In this document: positions 55,819-64,000 of the stretch, piece after piece | How positions within the stretch are numbered: position 1 is the stretch's first letter | Layout: every line of letters starts with the position of its first letter | Assembly (NCBI GenBank): GCA_032718475.1 | Contig: JAUCBJ010006842.1 | Coordinates: forward strand, 265,980 to 329,979 | Source of the DNA: Nemertoderma westbladi | Taxonomy: Eukaryota; Xenacoelomorpha; Nemertodermatida; Nemertodermatidae | DNA length: 64,000 nt | Direction: 5' to 3' | Program-made: the position numbers and the translations under genes | Notes under the pieces: generated by a model | Database searches by the model: none | What the model was told of the DNA's origin: nothing | What the model saw: the letters and a program-made list of their open reading frames with translations, nothing else

Positions 55819-56440
55819 GTGACTCTTCAAGGACCAGAAATGATATGGATAAAGCATTTGCTGATGTGCTGAGAGATCTCCAACCTACTGGAGAGGAGCC
55901 AAAGAAGAAGAAGAGAAAGAAGATGGTAGATGTTGTGCCAGGGAAAGTGCATCCCTGGATTATTTTAATGAGAATGGTGAACTAGACGCGAGTGGTGATG
56001 AAGACAATGATAATGGGGAATCTTGTGATGATGATAGATGATGATAGAGATGATGTTGAGTCTGAGGAATCTGGTGAGTCTGAGGAATCTGGTGGTGAAG
56101 AGCCATCATCAAAGCGGTTCAAAGGTTAGAGTAATGCAGCACTATCAGAGTTTAATGATAATTTTGTGAAGGGGGGTCTCATTATAGCAGTCTACGATAA
56201 GGAGTGGCTTATTGGAATAGTCCTACATATCACTCATTCTGAACTGCAAGTCTCATTTATGGATCGTGTGAAAAACATGAATCGTGTATTTGGTTTTGGC
56301 CAACACCAGCAGATAAATACCATATACTTCTAACAAGTATACTTGGAATATTCAAGAGTGACTTGTTGGTTCCCTTGAATCTCAGATCCTTCAAGGTCAA
56401 CCGAGGAACTCAGGGTGCATGTGATGCTGCATTTGCAGCC
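55819..56440 (+). pseudogene. Remnant of an acidic-linker protein with a small C-terminal W-P-x-x-x-D domain
   Basis: A degraded plus-strand gene. It has a lysine run (KKKKRKKM), then a long Asp/Glu/Ser linker (DEDNDNGESCDDD, ESEESGESEESGGEEPSSKR). After a stop comes FNDNFVKGGLIIAVYDKEWL, then LQVSFMDRV and, after a frame change near 56290, FWPTPADKYHI. The pattern 'VAV-YDxxWxxGxV...VxFM...FxWPxxxDxxxI' is a small beta-rich domain that ends many transposon-associated proteins of marine invertebrates; this recollection is unverified. At least two frame breaks. Confidence 0.5.
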
Positions 56441-56813
56441 TACCCCAGAGACTTATTGCTTGTACTATTACTGGTACTGACTGAAATAATGTAACGGTAA
56501 AGCACAACATCCGAGACTTCATTGCTGGTACCATTACATTATTGTAACTGGCAACATTATTGTTTCTCAACAAGGCATTTTTCTGATAAAAATTATATTT
56601 TGAGTTGCAGTAGTGATTGTAGAGGCTAGGCCTAGTACCAGTACTTTTTGTTTACTCTACATGTAATTGGACTATGGACTCTGTCTGCACCCCCAACAAA
56701 CTCATCAAGACTGACAGAGTCATGTCAATGCATGATGAATTGAATTGAATTGAGGCACTCTTTTAATACCATCTATATCTAAAGCTCAAATTGTATATAT
56801 GTTTGTCTATATC

Positions 56814-56847
56814 TACTACTACTACTAGGTCGAGCGAACTCGGACAC
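56814..56847 (-). mobile_element. 34-bp LINE tail insertion with 11-bp target duplication
   Basis: TACTACTACTACTAGGTCGA and the following GCGAACTCGGACAC are the inverted 3' end and (TAG)n tail of the LINE family seen at 39565 and 48710. TTGTCTATATC flanks it on both sides (56803-56813 and 56848-56858). It would be an extremely 5'-truncated retrotransposition. Caution: CTATATC and AAAGCTCAAATTGTATAT are themselves repeated here, so the flanks could be an older local duplication. Confidence 0.65.
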
Positions 56848-56858
56848 TTGTCTATATC

Positions 56859-57611
56859 AAAAGCTCAAATTGTATATGTATGTATATATGTATGTATGTT
56901 TGTTTGTTCCTCTTATCTCCTCCTAAACTACTGTCTCTCGCGATATGGGGAAAGTACCATTGGATTCAGCGTGGTCCTGGGATCTGTATAAAGTAATTTT
57001 CACTGAGATGCAGTGAATATTTTCGGTACTTTTAGTACTTTTTCTGAATTTATTGCAATTCGATTAGTGTATTTGCTTCTGAGAGACGAACACGGTTAAT
57101 AAAAAAGATAAGACCGTCCACAGACAAACATAGTGTAGTTGGGTCCCTCCCCATTATTGAACAATGCTTAGAATTCAATCAGCTGGCCTCCCAGCACTAA
57201 TAGATATTCCCATGGGATTCAATGGGAAGGGCTATTCAGCTGGTGGGGTAATACATAACAAACTAACAGAATAGAGTGAGATAATAATAAACTTGGTAAG
57301 TAATGTACTTTTCTGCAGTTTGGGCCTATCCATTCAATCAATAGTAGTAGCTTACTTAGGCCCTCATGAGAACCAGCAGCTGGTGTTTCTATCATTGAGT
57401 CTATGGCAATTTTCGTGTTTTGGGGCTATTTGTGGAAATAAAAAAAGACAATTTAATAATTTTTTCGAAAATTTTTTTTCCACATCCTGAGGTTGAGCTG
57501 CGTCGATTGTTATAACTTTCATTGATGGACGAGCTATAGCTTTGGAGGAGTTCACCTGATATACATACATACATAATTCATAGATACTGAATACTTTTAC
57601 AGTAAAGCCTG
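56859..57611. other. Intergenic sequence with a weak relic of the Helentron-like body
   Basis: 57178-57252, read on the minus strand (CAGCTGAATAGCCCTTCCCA; CATGGGAATATCTATTAG), resembles the CAGCTGAATTACTCTTCCCA and ATGGGAATATCTCACT passage of unit 1 at 1912-1955. No ends of the element are visible. No gene is recognised elsewhere in the interval. Confidence 0.4.
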
Positions 57612-57800
57612 GTTCACAATATTGTGTAGTTGTTACACACACACACGTATGTAGCTACTTCACAAAGCCTTATGTAGTCGTTTTTCTACACGAGGTATTG
57701 TGTAGTAACTACACAAGGCCTTGTGTATGTGTACTTTTGCAAATACACAAGGATTGAATTAAATTCAACTTTTTGGGAACTACACAAGGCATATTAATAT
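57612..57800. repeat. Cluster of palindromic TACACAAGGC words
   Basis: It contains the perfect 18-bp palindrome TACACAAGGCCTTGTGTA (57710-57727), CACAATATTGTG (57613-57624) and further single copies of ACACAAGG in both orientations at about 57650, 57751 and 57781. Such clusters are common at subterminal zones of DNA transposons, but no ends were identified. Confidence 0.6.
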
Positions 57801-57959
57801 TGAGTGTCTATTTAGGTAAATGATTGTCTAATGATTTTATCATTATCGATTCGTGTATGGTATAGATACACATATTTTTCTCAATATCAATTCACCTGTT
57901 CAGTTTAATAGAAAAACTATACATTTAAAATTTATGTACCAATGAGATATAAACAATAG

Positions 57960-58410
57960 CGTCTAGTGCAAAGAAAGTTAGATTAACTCTTATTAAAGTC
58001 AGAAATCATCCCAATTTATTCAATACAACTGGAAAAGATTCTAAGGATGTAGCAAAGAGGCATGCGAGCTGGACAAGCATCTCCAATGTTCTTAATGGTA
58101 ATTATAAATAGATACATACCTAATAATATTACACTAAATAATATCACTAGCAATGCTATAAATTGTATTTATTTAATCTTGATATTTTCATAGAAACTAC
58201 TGAGCAGTGAAAAGCCCGATTTACACATCTTCACCGAGAGTATACCCGATGCAAGGCAGCACTGAAGGGAAAGAGTGGCGATGCGGCGAGGAAGAAAATG
58301 CAGGATCCTTCATCAATTCTTTCACAGATGTGTTTTTTAGACGCATTTATCAGCTGTTGCAATACTATATCTAGCATGCCGTCTTCCCAAATCTCCACGG
58401 ATGTGTAGGG
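57960..58410 (+). pseudogene. MADF-domain gene remnant: two exons with an intron
   Basis: Exon 1 (57960-58097) encodes LTLIKVRNHPNLFNTTGKDS followed by KRHASWTSISNVL, a clear MADF N-terminal half (Myb-like DNA-binding domain of the ADF1 type). GT at 58098 and the TTTTCATAG acceptor at 58193 define a 96-bp intron. The exons join in phase to KARFTHLHREYTRCKAALKG and KSGDAARKKM, the second half of a MADF domain, followed by a FLDAFI-like segment. A TGA (codon read CAG TGA) interrupts exon 2 where the duplicate at 58.6 kb has CGG TGT. The 5' exon begins at an acceptor-like CAATAG, so earlier exons are missing. MADF genes often accompany DNA transposons. Confidence 0.72.
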
Positions 58411-58565
58411 ATCCGCTACCGATTCTTCTGAGGAGGAAAATGTTAAAACATATAAAACAATAAGACTTTCATAATAAACTTTGTTAGGATTAACAAGTTT
58501 ATCATAAAATTTGTTTAGGATTGATTATCACATTTCTAATAAAAACTTGTCAATTTGTTTCCGAT

Positions 58566-58690
58566 TCGTAGTTTCTGTATTTATCTAATCTTGATATTTT
58601 CATAGCAACTACTGAGCGGTGTAAAGCCCGATTTACACATCTTCACTGAGAGTATACCCAATGAAAGGCAAAACTGTGTATGTGAAAGAG
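58566..58690 (+). pseudogene. Duplicate of the MADF second exon with its splice acceptor
   Basis: It repeats 58160-58280, including the intronic TTTATCTAATCTTGATATTT and CATAG acceptor and the coding ACTACTGAGCGGTGTAAAGC. Here the codons for Arg-Cys are intact where the first copy has Gln-stop, but a TGA follows a few codons later (CACTGAGAG). Exon duplication including the intron edge points to DNA-level duplication, not retrocopying. Confidence 0.75.
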
Positions 58691-58848
58691 CCGAATATTA
58701 TTTATTACCAGTGCTGTATGTAGAGATATGAGTTTCCGATTCTGTTATTACATTTGTCTGATAATCAGATACCTGACATATACCGATACTTGCCTAACAA
58801 CTCAACCCTACCGGACCTGAAATGAAAAATCATTGTTATCAGGACTGC

Positions 58849-59045
58849 TACGCATAGCACCTACACGTAGCTACGCGTAGCAACTATGCGTAGTTTCACA
58901 ATCCATACGCGTAGTTCCAAAATAACTATGCGTAGTTTTAAAACACCTACGCGTAGTTGTTAAAAAGGCAGTAAGTCTGGCCCTACCGGTAAATGACAGG
59001 AATGGAAGTTACAAACTACGCATAGCTACGCGTAGCTACGCATAG
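58849..59045. repeat. Cluster of ten palindromic CTACGCGTAG-type sites
   Basis: CTACGCGTAG, CTACGCATAG and CTATGCGTAG variants occur about ten times in 200 bp, often with flanking AAC...GTT, in both spaced and back-to-back arrangement. The cluster separates the second and third MADF exon copies. Confidence 0.8.
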
Positions 59046-59162
59046 GCCTATTCATCCTTCATCAATTCTTTCACAGATGGGTTTTTAGAGGCATTTATCA
59101 GCTGTCGCATTACTATATCTAGCATGCCGTCTTCCCAAATCTCCACGGATGTGCAGTAGGGG
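59045..59162 (+). pseudogene. Duplicate of the MADF exon 2 3' part
   Basis: It repeats 58303-58410 (TTCATCAATTCTTTCACAGA; GCATTTATCAGCTGT; CTAGCATGCCGTCTTCCCAA; ATCTCCACGGATGTG) at about 93% identity. Together with the 58.57-kb copy it makes a scrambled second version of the exon, split by the palindromic cluster. Confidence 0.75.
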
Positions 59163-59807
59163 TGAATGAAAAAAATTTTTTTTTTTAATTTTAGATTTTC
59201 TCTCTTATAGAAAGTGGCATTGTGTTGAGAAAATTCAGAAAATAAAAGAACAATTTTTTAAAAATAACAGTTGACCCCTCAACAACAAATTTCAAATCTG
59301 ATAATTTTGCCGCAAACTAGAATTTTTGAGTGTAAATTGTGAAAAATTAGATTGTATATATAAAATATTTCTCCTAGCAAATATTCAAGCATTTATGGTA
59401 CTTAACAAAAATATGTGAAGTTGGAATTCAAATTTAATGTTTAAACCCTTCCACATATTTCTTGAAAATCTCAAAATTTTTCATTTTTTCCAAAAATTCA
59501 GCAATTATTAAAATTGTTTTTGTACAATAATGGCGCACCATAATTTTGGTTTTTCTCCCAAGGATTCAGTGCCTTGCTATAAAAACATGTCAAAATGGCA
59601 ATAAATTGAGATATTAACATGTTGACTTGCCCCTCCACTAATGGTTTGGAATTTGAAATATTGTAAAAATTGTTAGGAAGAAAAAGTTTTAAGCTCTAAG
59701 AATTGTAGACTTGCAATTGTAAAGCATTTTCCAGTCACAATACAAATGTTTGTACCAAACTATAGTATAGTATAGAAATACCAGGAACATTATGCCTATA
59801 GCATACC
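59163..59807. other. AT-rich sequence between the MADF pieces and the P-type element
   Basis: No gene recognised. Several long A/T homopolymers. The last seven bases GCATACC (59801-59807) are the left target duplication of the neighbouring transposon. Confidence 0.45.
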
Positions 59808-60111
59808 CATGGCCTACTATATATACGGCCTAACAGGCAACCTTGAGAAGCCTTAAAATTTAAGGCCATTGTAGTTTCTACATTCTACATGGATTATTGC
59901 ACGGAAAATCCTTTTTAACAACTTTACTGTTTTCGAACTTAAATTTTGTGACGAATCTAGAAGTGATACCTATTTCTAAAAAGATTGGATATTTTTCGAG
60001 TTACTGCACTTCAAGATATTTTATTAAAGTTTTTCTAAAATATTTACCTATTTAACTACATTTGTAAATATGAATATCTTTTGAATTTTACTATTTCTAA
60101 AACATTAACTG

Positions 60112-60624
60112 TTTTAACAATAGCCCGGTGTTTACAGTCCTATTTATGTTTGCAGTTGTTCACAACAATAGCCCGGTGTTTACATTCCTATTTATGTTTG
60201 CAGGTGTTCACAACAATAGCCTTGGTGTTTACATTCCTATTTATGTTTGCAGGTGTTCACAACAATAGCCTGGGTGTCTACATTCCTATTTATGTTTGCA
60301 GTTGTTCACAACAATAGCCTGGGTGTTTACATTCCTATTTATGTTTGCAGGTGTTCACAACAATAGCCCGGGGTTTACATTCCTATTTATGTTTGCAGTT
60401 GTTCACAACAATAGCCTGGGTGTTTACATTCCTATTTATGTTTGCAGTTGTTCACAACAATAGCCTGGGTGTTTACATTCCTATTTATGTTTGCAGTTGT
60501 TCACAACAATAGCCTGGGTGTTTACATTCCTATTTATGTTTGCAGGTGTTCACAACAATAGCCTGGGGTTTACATTCCTATTTATGTTTGCAGTTGTTCA
60601 CAACAATAGCCTGGGTGTTTACAT
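60112..60624. repeat. 49-bp tandem array inside the P-type element
   Basis: About 10.5 copies of CAATAGCCTGGGTGTTTACA followed by TTCCTATTTATGTTTGCAGTT and GTTCACAA, with only a few single-base variants. TAAAACATTAACTG stands immediately on both sides (60098-60111 and 60625-60638). The array begins about 30 bp after the transposase stop codon. Each unit ends in a TTTGCAG that looks like a splice acceptor on the plus strand. Confidence 0.9.
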
Positions 60625-60653
60625 TAAAACATTAACTGAACGACATGTCTGTA

Positions 60654-62464
60654 TCAAAGCAGCATAGCAGATGTATGTGGTGTTAAACTCTTTCCTCGCC
60701 ACAACCGCGTATCAGTACCCACTGTCTTAAACCACTTCTCAACCCAATCAGCTACATCACGGAGAAAGGTAGGTTTATTGTTGCCAGCCACTACAGCATT
60801 ACCCAGATAATTAGACTGGTGGAATCGTTGCTTGGAATTATTTATGACCCACCAGTCATTAATGAGTCTAAGAAACTGAGCTGTGGGATATCGATTCGGA
60901 AAATATCTCTCCAATGCCGCGCTGGTTGATTCATTGAATATTGCTAGGGCAATAGGAACGGATTGTTTGTTGTTGCCAGGATGCACAGCTTGGTATGTGA
61001 GCTGTTTGGCCATGCGTAAATGAGCATCCAATTGGAAATCTCGGTCATAAAGATCTAGAAGATCTTTCCAATGGCAGCTACCTTCAGTAACACAAATTGT
61101 ATCTTTGAAGGCAGTAAATATGAATTCAGGAAAGCTAAAATGTTTTCCATTTGCAAGGCTATTGCGGATGTTCTTTATAATATGTACAGGATCGTATAGT
61201 AAACAGATCTTCATTCCATTGTAATAAATAATGCGATTCTTCTCGTCATTGTCATTTGATCCAGCACGGCCAAAGCGAGTATACAACTTAGTATTAATGG
61301 GTGAATCATCACAACCAATAGCACGAATGTGCAATTTAGCATCACATACATCTTTCATTACCGACACAAATTCATCCACTAGCCAAACTGATGTTGCTGA
61401 TATGACTGGCACAGCACGAACCACATAGGATTTTCCGTGTTTGGCACCCACTATCATGAAACATACAATTGCTTTGAACATGTTACCATCATCATCTACG
61501 CCAACAAATTCGCCCTGACTATAAGATGCCTCCATCTGTAACTTCATCTCATCACATACCAATGTGACATCGGCATCAAACAAACCATCCTCCACCATTC
61601 GGTGCAATGCTTTCATACTGTCAACGCCTCCCTTTTGCAGTTTATTTAGAAGTGTAAGGGATGGTAACTGAATTTCCCTTTTAAGCAGAGTATACGCCTG
61701 ATAGGAAGTGTAACATAACTTTAATGCGAATTGTATAACGGTATGAGAATAAGGAGGGCGAGCATACTTTGAGTAATATTGGTGATGGAAAACCTCATCG
61801 AAAACTGCTGAGTATTTATACTGAGAAATATTTCTTAAATAAACAGCAAAGTTTCAATCTGGGTTGCATTTGTAATCTTACAGATAGATGTTTTACTAAA
61901 CCAAATGGGTAAAGGAACTGGATGCTGGGTAAGTTCTAATTTAACGTGTAAATCTGAAGTAATCTTTATAACTCCATGTAAACTTGGCATACCACTACCT
62001 CCACAGAAATCCAGTTCATACATCAATACTCGATCTGCAGTTTTGTCAAAATGGTAACCAGTTGGACAAAAATCCTCAGTGATATCAGACAAACATGAGA
62101 CGGCATATCGATTGCTAAATTCAGCAAGTTGATTCTGCTGAAATGGGCGATCAATAGGCTCTCGCCGAGGCCGCTTGACTGAAGGCACCATGGATGGCAG
62201 TGTATCAGTAACAGCAGGAATGGTTGGAATAGGCGACAATGACCAATCGAGTAGCATCTTTCCCGTAGCTATAGTCTTGAGATATTGCTTCTCGAAATGA
62301 TCGATACAAACACGGGAATTAGGTGTTGCTTCAAAGTCTTTCCTATTTACAAAAGCCATCCATCTTTTACTTAGGTCCCGCCCCAAAGGAAACTGGAAGC
62401 TCGCTTTTTTTTCCACACCAACATAACCAGTCTTGCATCCAAACACAGAACATTTATTAACCAT
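60654..62464 (-). CDS. THAP-domain P-element-type transposase, predicted two exons
   Basis: Exon 1 is 62464-61882 and exon 2 is 61807-60654. A 74-bp intron (GTAAGA donor at 61881, CTCAG acceptor at 61808) joins the two open frames in phase and gives 578 residues. Residues 1-85 form a THAP zinc finger (C5, C10, C53, H56, with W35 and a closing proline), which binds the transposon DNA. The RNase H-like catalytic part includes TLVCDEMKLQ (first catalytic Asp region), GEFVGVDDDG and DPVHIIKNIRN. Compared with P and THAP9 transposases the C-terminus stops early, right where the 49-bp array begins, so the end may be lost. A frameshift instead of an intron is possible but less likely. Confidence 0.82.
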
Positions 62465-63190
62465 ACATTACTTTATTACTTTATATAAGTTAACTATCAC
62501 TACCGGTATATACACTGGTATATAAGCAAAGCATATAAAGTACTGGTAGGTACCGGTACCGGTGCGGTAGGCCTATGTTTTTAATTTCAAAAGGTGTTTT
62601 TAATGAGTAATGCAATCAAAGGTACCGGTACATGCTGAATGCCATGCCATGTGCCATGACAGCATGATTGATTTTGCAGTTGGCCTACCTACAGTTAGTG
62701 GTAAGTAAATACTGCGTCAGGCAGACTGGCAGACAGAGAATTTTCTAAATCTAAAATTTAAATGGGCAAGTTTGTTCCGAGTCTAGCCGTAACATAATTA
62801 TCCTGTCAGCCTGTATGCGCGCTAGACAAGACATCTAAATGCGCGCCACACGCACTTTCGGATGCGCTCCACATGTTGAGCAAACTTCCAACCTGGGCCT
62901 TACAAAAACGTAATGCTGAAATCAGAAATGGCCTAACCCGAACACCTAAACCACATAAGGTAAACAGTACCGGTAGCTAAACGTTAAACAGGCAGTGGTA
63001 CAGTACAGGTAGGTAGAGCTTATAGAGATATACCAGTCTGCCAGTACAGCTGTACAGCATACGGCAGTATGGCTGTATGGTACCTACATCGGTTCGGTGG
63101 CTGTGGCTGTCAGCGTGTAGTAAGCTGTGACTGGAATCAGGTCTGCAGGTAATGAATGAATGGCCTTAAATTTCTAGGCCTTTTAAGGTG
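62465..63190 (-). other. 5' region of the P-type element
   Basis: The leader and presumed promoter of the transposase, inside the transposon. Rich in TACCGGTA-type words, with GGTACCGGTACCGGTGCGG at about 62549-62567. No open frame. The inner inverted block AATGGCCTTAAATTT lies at about 63166-63180. Confidence 0.55.
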
Positions 63191-63221
63191 GCCTGTTAGG
63201 CCGTATATATAGTAGGCCATG

Positions 63222-63576
63222 GCATACCTAACCATGTAAATTAACTACTGATATAGAATAATTTTAAAATACTTTCAGTTTCACACACACACCACTTACC
63301 AAGCAGTGACATAACCGGTACATACTGCTTACAGTAGGCCTACTGAAATAAGAGGATTGTAAACAACTTTCATTTTTCACAAACACACATAATAGCTACA
63401 TACCGGTTACACCACTCTGGCTGCGTATTTTGACCTAGCCCTATTTAAATATTGCATGCATGCATAAAGCTGCTAAGCTGCATGACTGACATGCGAGTCA
63501 GTCATTAATAGTAAGAACTAAGTAGTGAGATTACTTGTTTTTTATTAAAATATTCCTGAGAATAGATATTGCTGTA
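63222..63576. other. Spacer and upstream region of the right-edge gene
   Basis: It begins with the right target duplication of the P-type element (63222-63228). TGACTGACATGCGAGTCAGTCA (about 63483-63504) contains an 8-bp perfect inverted pair and lies some 75 bp before the next ATG. Confidence 0.5.
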
Positions 63577-64000
63577 ATGTCATCACGTTCAGAAACTAAA
63601 CATCCATATTTTGGATATCCAAAGGACCTATCTATATCAAATAAATTGCCAACTGGGCTGGATTGTATGCAACACCTAATGTTCCTGCGTCAACAAAAAC
63701 GCAATGGTGCAACCGACACTGATTCTGAATGCCGTGACTGTGCTGAAGTTGTGTTAGGGATTTGTATTCCTACATTTACATCTTCAACTGCGTTGGCGAA
63801 ACGATTAAGAAAATTGTTTGATACATATAAATCTGTAGACCGCATTTCAAAGCAAATAAAAAACCATCAAGCTGCAATTGTTGATAAGTATTTAAAGCAA
63901 CTATCTGAAATCTTGGATATTGCATTTTGGAAATGTAAGAGTCATTCCAGATGTATTTGTGAGAAATCCAAGAAAATTCCTGCCTCGGAATGGGAATTTT
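63577..64000 (+). CDS. Start of an uncharacterised protein, runs off the window
   Basis: An open frame of 141 codons from ATG 63577 without a stop to the window end. It reads KHPYFGYPKDLSISNKLPTG near the start, has a leucine/lysine-rich helical middle (LAKRLRKLFDTYKSV, QIKNHQAAIVDKYLKQL) and a cysteine cluster at the end (FDIA-like LDIAFWKCKSHSRCICEK, then KIPASEWEF). I recall proteins with the layout 'LPT...VLxxx...KLFDIAxCKCxxxxxCxCxxxxKVPxxExxFL' in insects and cnidarians, often near transposons. The function is unknown and the match is unverified. It is outside the P-type element. Confidence 0.6.
   Translation, partial: MSSRSETKHPYFGYPKDLSISNKLPTGLDCMQHLMFLRQQKRNGATDTDSECRDCAEVVLGICIPTFTSSTALAKRLRKLFDTYKSVDRISKQIKNHQAAIVDKYLKQLSEILDIAFWKCKSHSRCICEKSKKIPASEWEF

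Larger units (their letters stand above)
59808..63221 (-). mobile_element. P-type DNA transposon, 3.4 kb, with perfect 31-bp TIRs
   Basis: 31 bases beginning CATGGCCTACTATATATACG (59808-59838) are exactly inverted at 63191-63221. GCATACC flanks both ends (59801-59807 and 63222-63228), a 7-bp match against the 8 bp expected. P elements have 31-bp TIRs starting CA, 8-bp duplications and a THAP transposase, all of which fit. A second inverted block (AATTTAAGGCCATT) lies about 20 bp inside each TIR, like the internal repeats of P. The transposase gene reads leftward and the 3' part holds a 49-bp tandem array. Confidence 0.9.

Noticed and set aside
60081-60317. Plus-strand frame with repeated YLCLQ-like units
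   Set aside because: It is read-through of the 49-bp tandem array. The repeat is not a multiple of three, so the protein repeat is not kept along the array.
1-64000. CRISPR arrays, bacterial operons or phage modules
   Set aside because: The tandem repeats here lack unique spacers of constant length, and all coding content is eukaryotic transposons or animal-type genes.

Overview
The window is animal nuclear DNA, AT-rich and crowded with transposable elements. There are no operons, bacterial ribosome sites or phage genes. Instead it holds APE-type LINEs, a Ty3/gypsy LTR retrotransposon, PIF/Harbinger and P-type DNA transposons, a MADF-domain gene remnant with a phase-consistent intron, tRNA-derived SINE heads and two single-exon rhodopsin-like receptor genes. 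This fits an invertebrate metazoan. Nothing in the sequence fixes the phylum.

Layout. 1-1165: broken LINE. 1497-7387: head-to-tail array of four non-autonomous elements built like Helentrons/HINEs, with matched terminal repeats and a 3' hairpin. 8.0-9.6 kb: 118-bp tandem repeats split by a LINE fragment. 10322-11290: receptor gene 1. 11.9-12.5 kb: a perfect 72-bp inverted repeat and a LINE scrap. 13.76-14.48 kb: degraded tandem repeats. 15.5-29.4 kb: a fold-back element containing a Ty3/gypsy element (15911-29155), which itself contains two LINEs (18331-21866 and 22754-24812). 33.4-38.7 kb: a second fold-back copy, containing a 473-bp insert with a 14-bp target duplication and a 3.9-kb PIF/Harbinger transposon with an intact-looking nuclease gene. 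39.6-41.3 kb: LINE. 42.3-46.3 kb: an unrecognised gene present as two inverted, broken copies around SINE-like and inverted-repeat sequence. 46264-46732: MITE. 49.6-49.9 kb: SINE heads. 50629-51618: receptor gene 2, a paralogue of gene 1. 52112-52583: palindromic 19-bp array. 53.7-56.9 kb: LINE scraps and coding remnants. 57.96-59.16 kb: shuffled pieces of a MADF gene. 59808-63221: a P-type transposon with 31-bp perfect terminal repeats and a THAP transposase gene. 63577-64000: start of a further gene that leaves the window.

The only genes that look like intact host genes are the two receptors and possibly the partial gene at the right end. The Harbinger and P-type transposases also read open. 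Nesting gives a relative time scale. The Ty3/gypsy LTRs differ at about 4 substitutions plus one 2-bp indel in 465 bp, yet the element already carries two LINEs, so LINE activity here is very recent.

All calls are by eye. Family names rest on motifs and ends seen directly, and no database search was possible.
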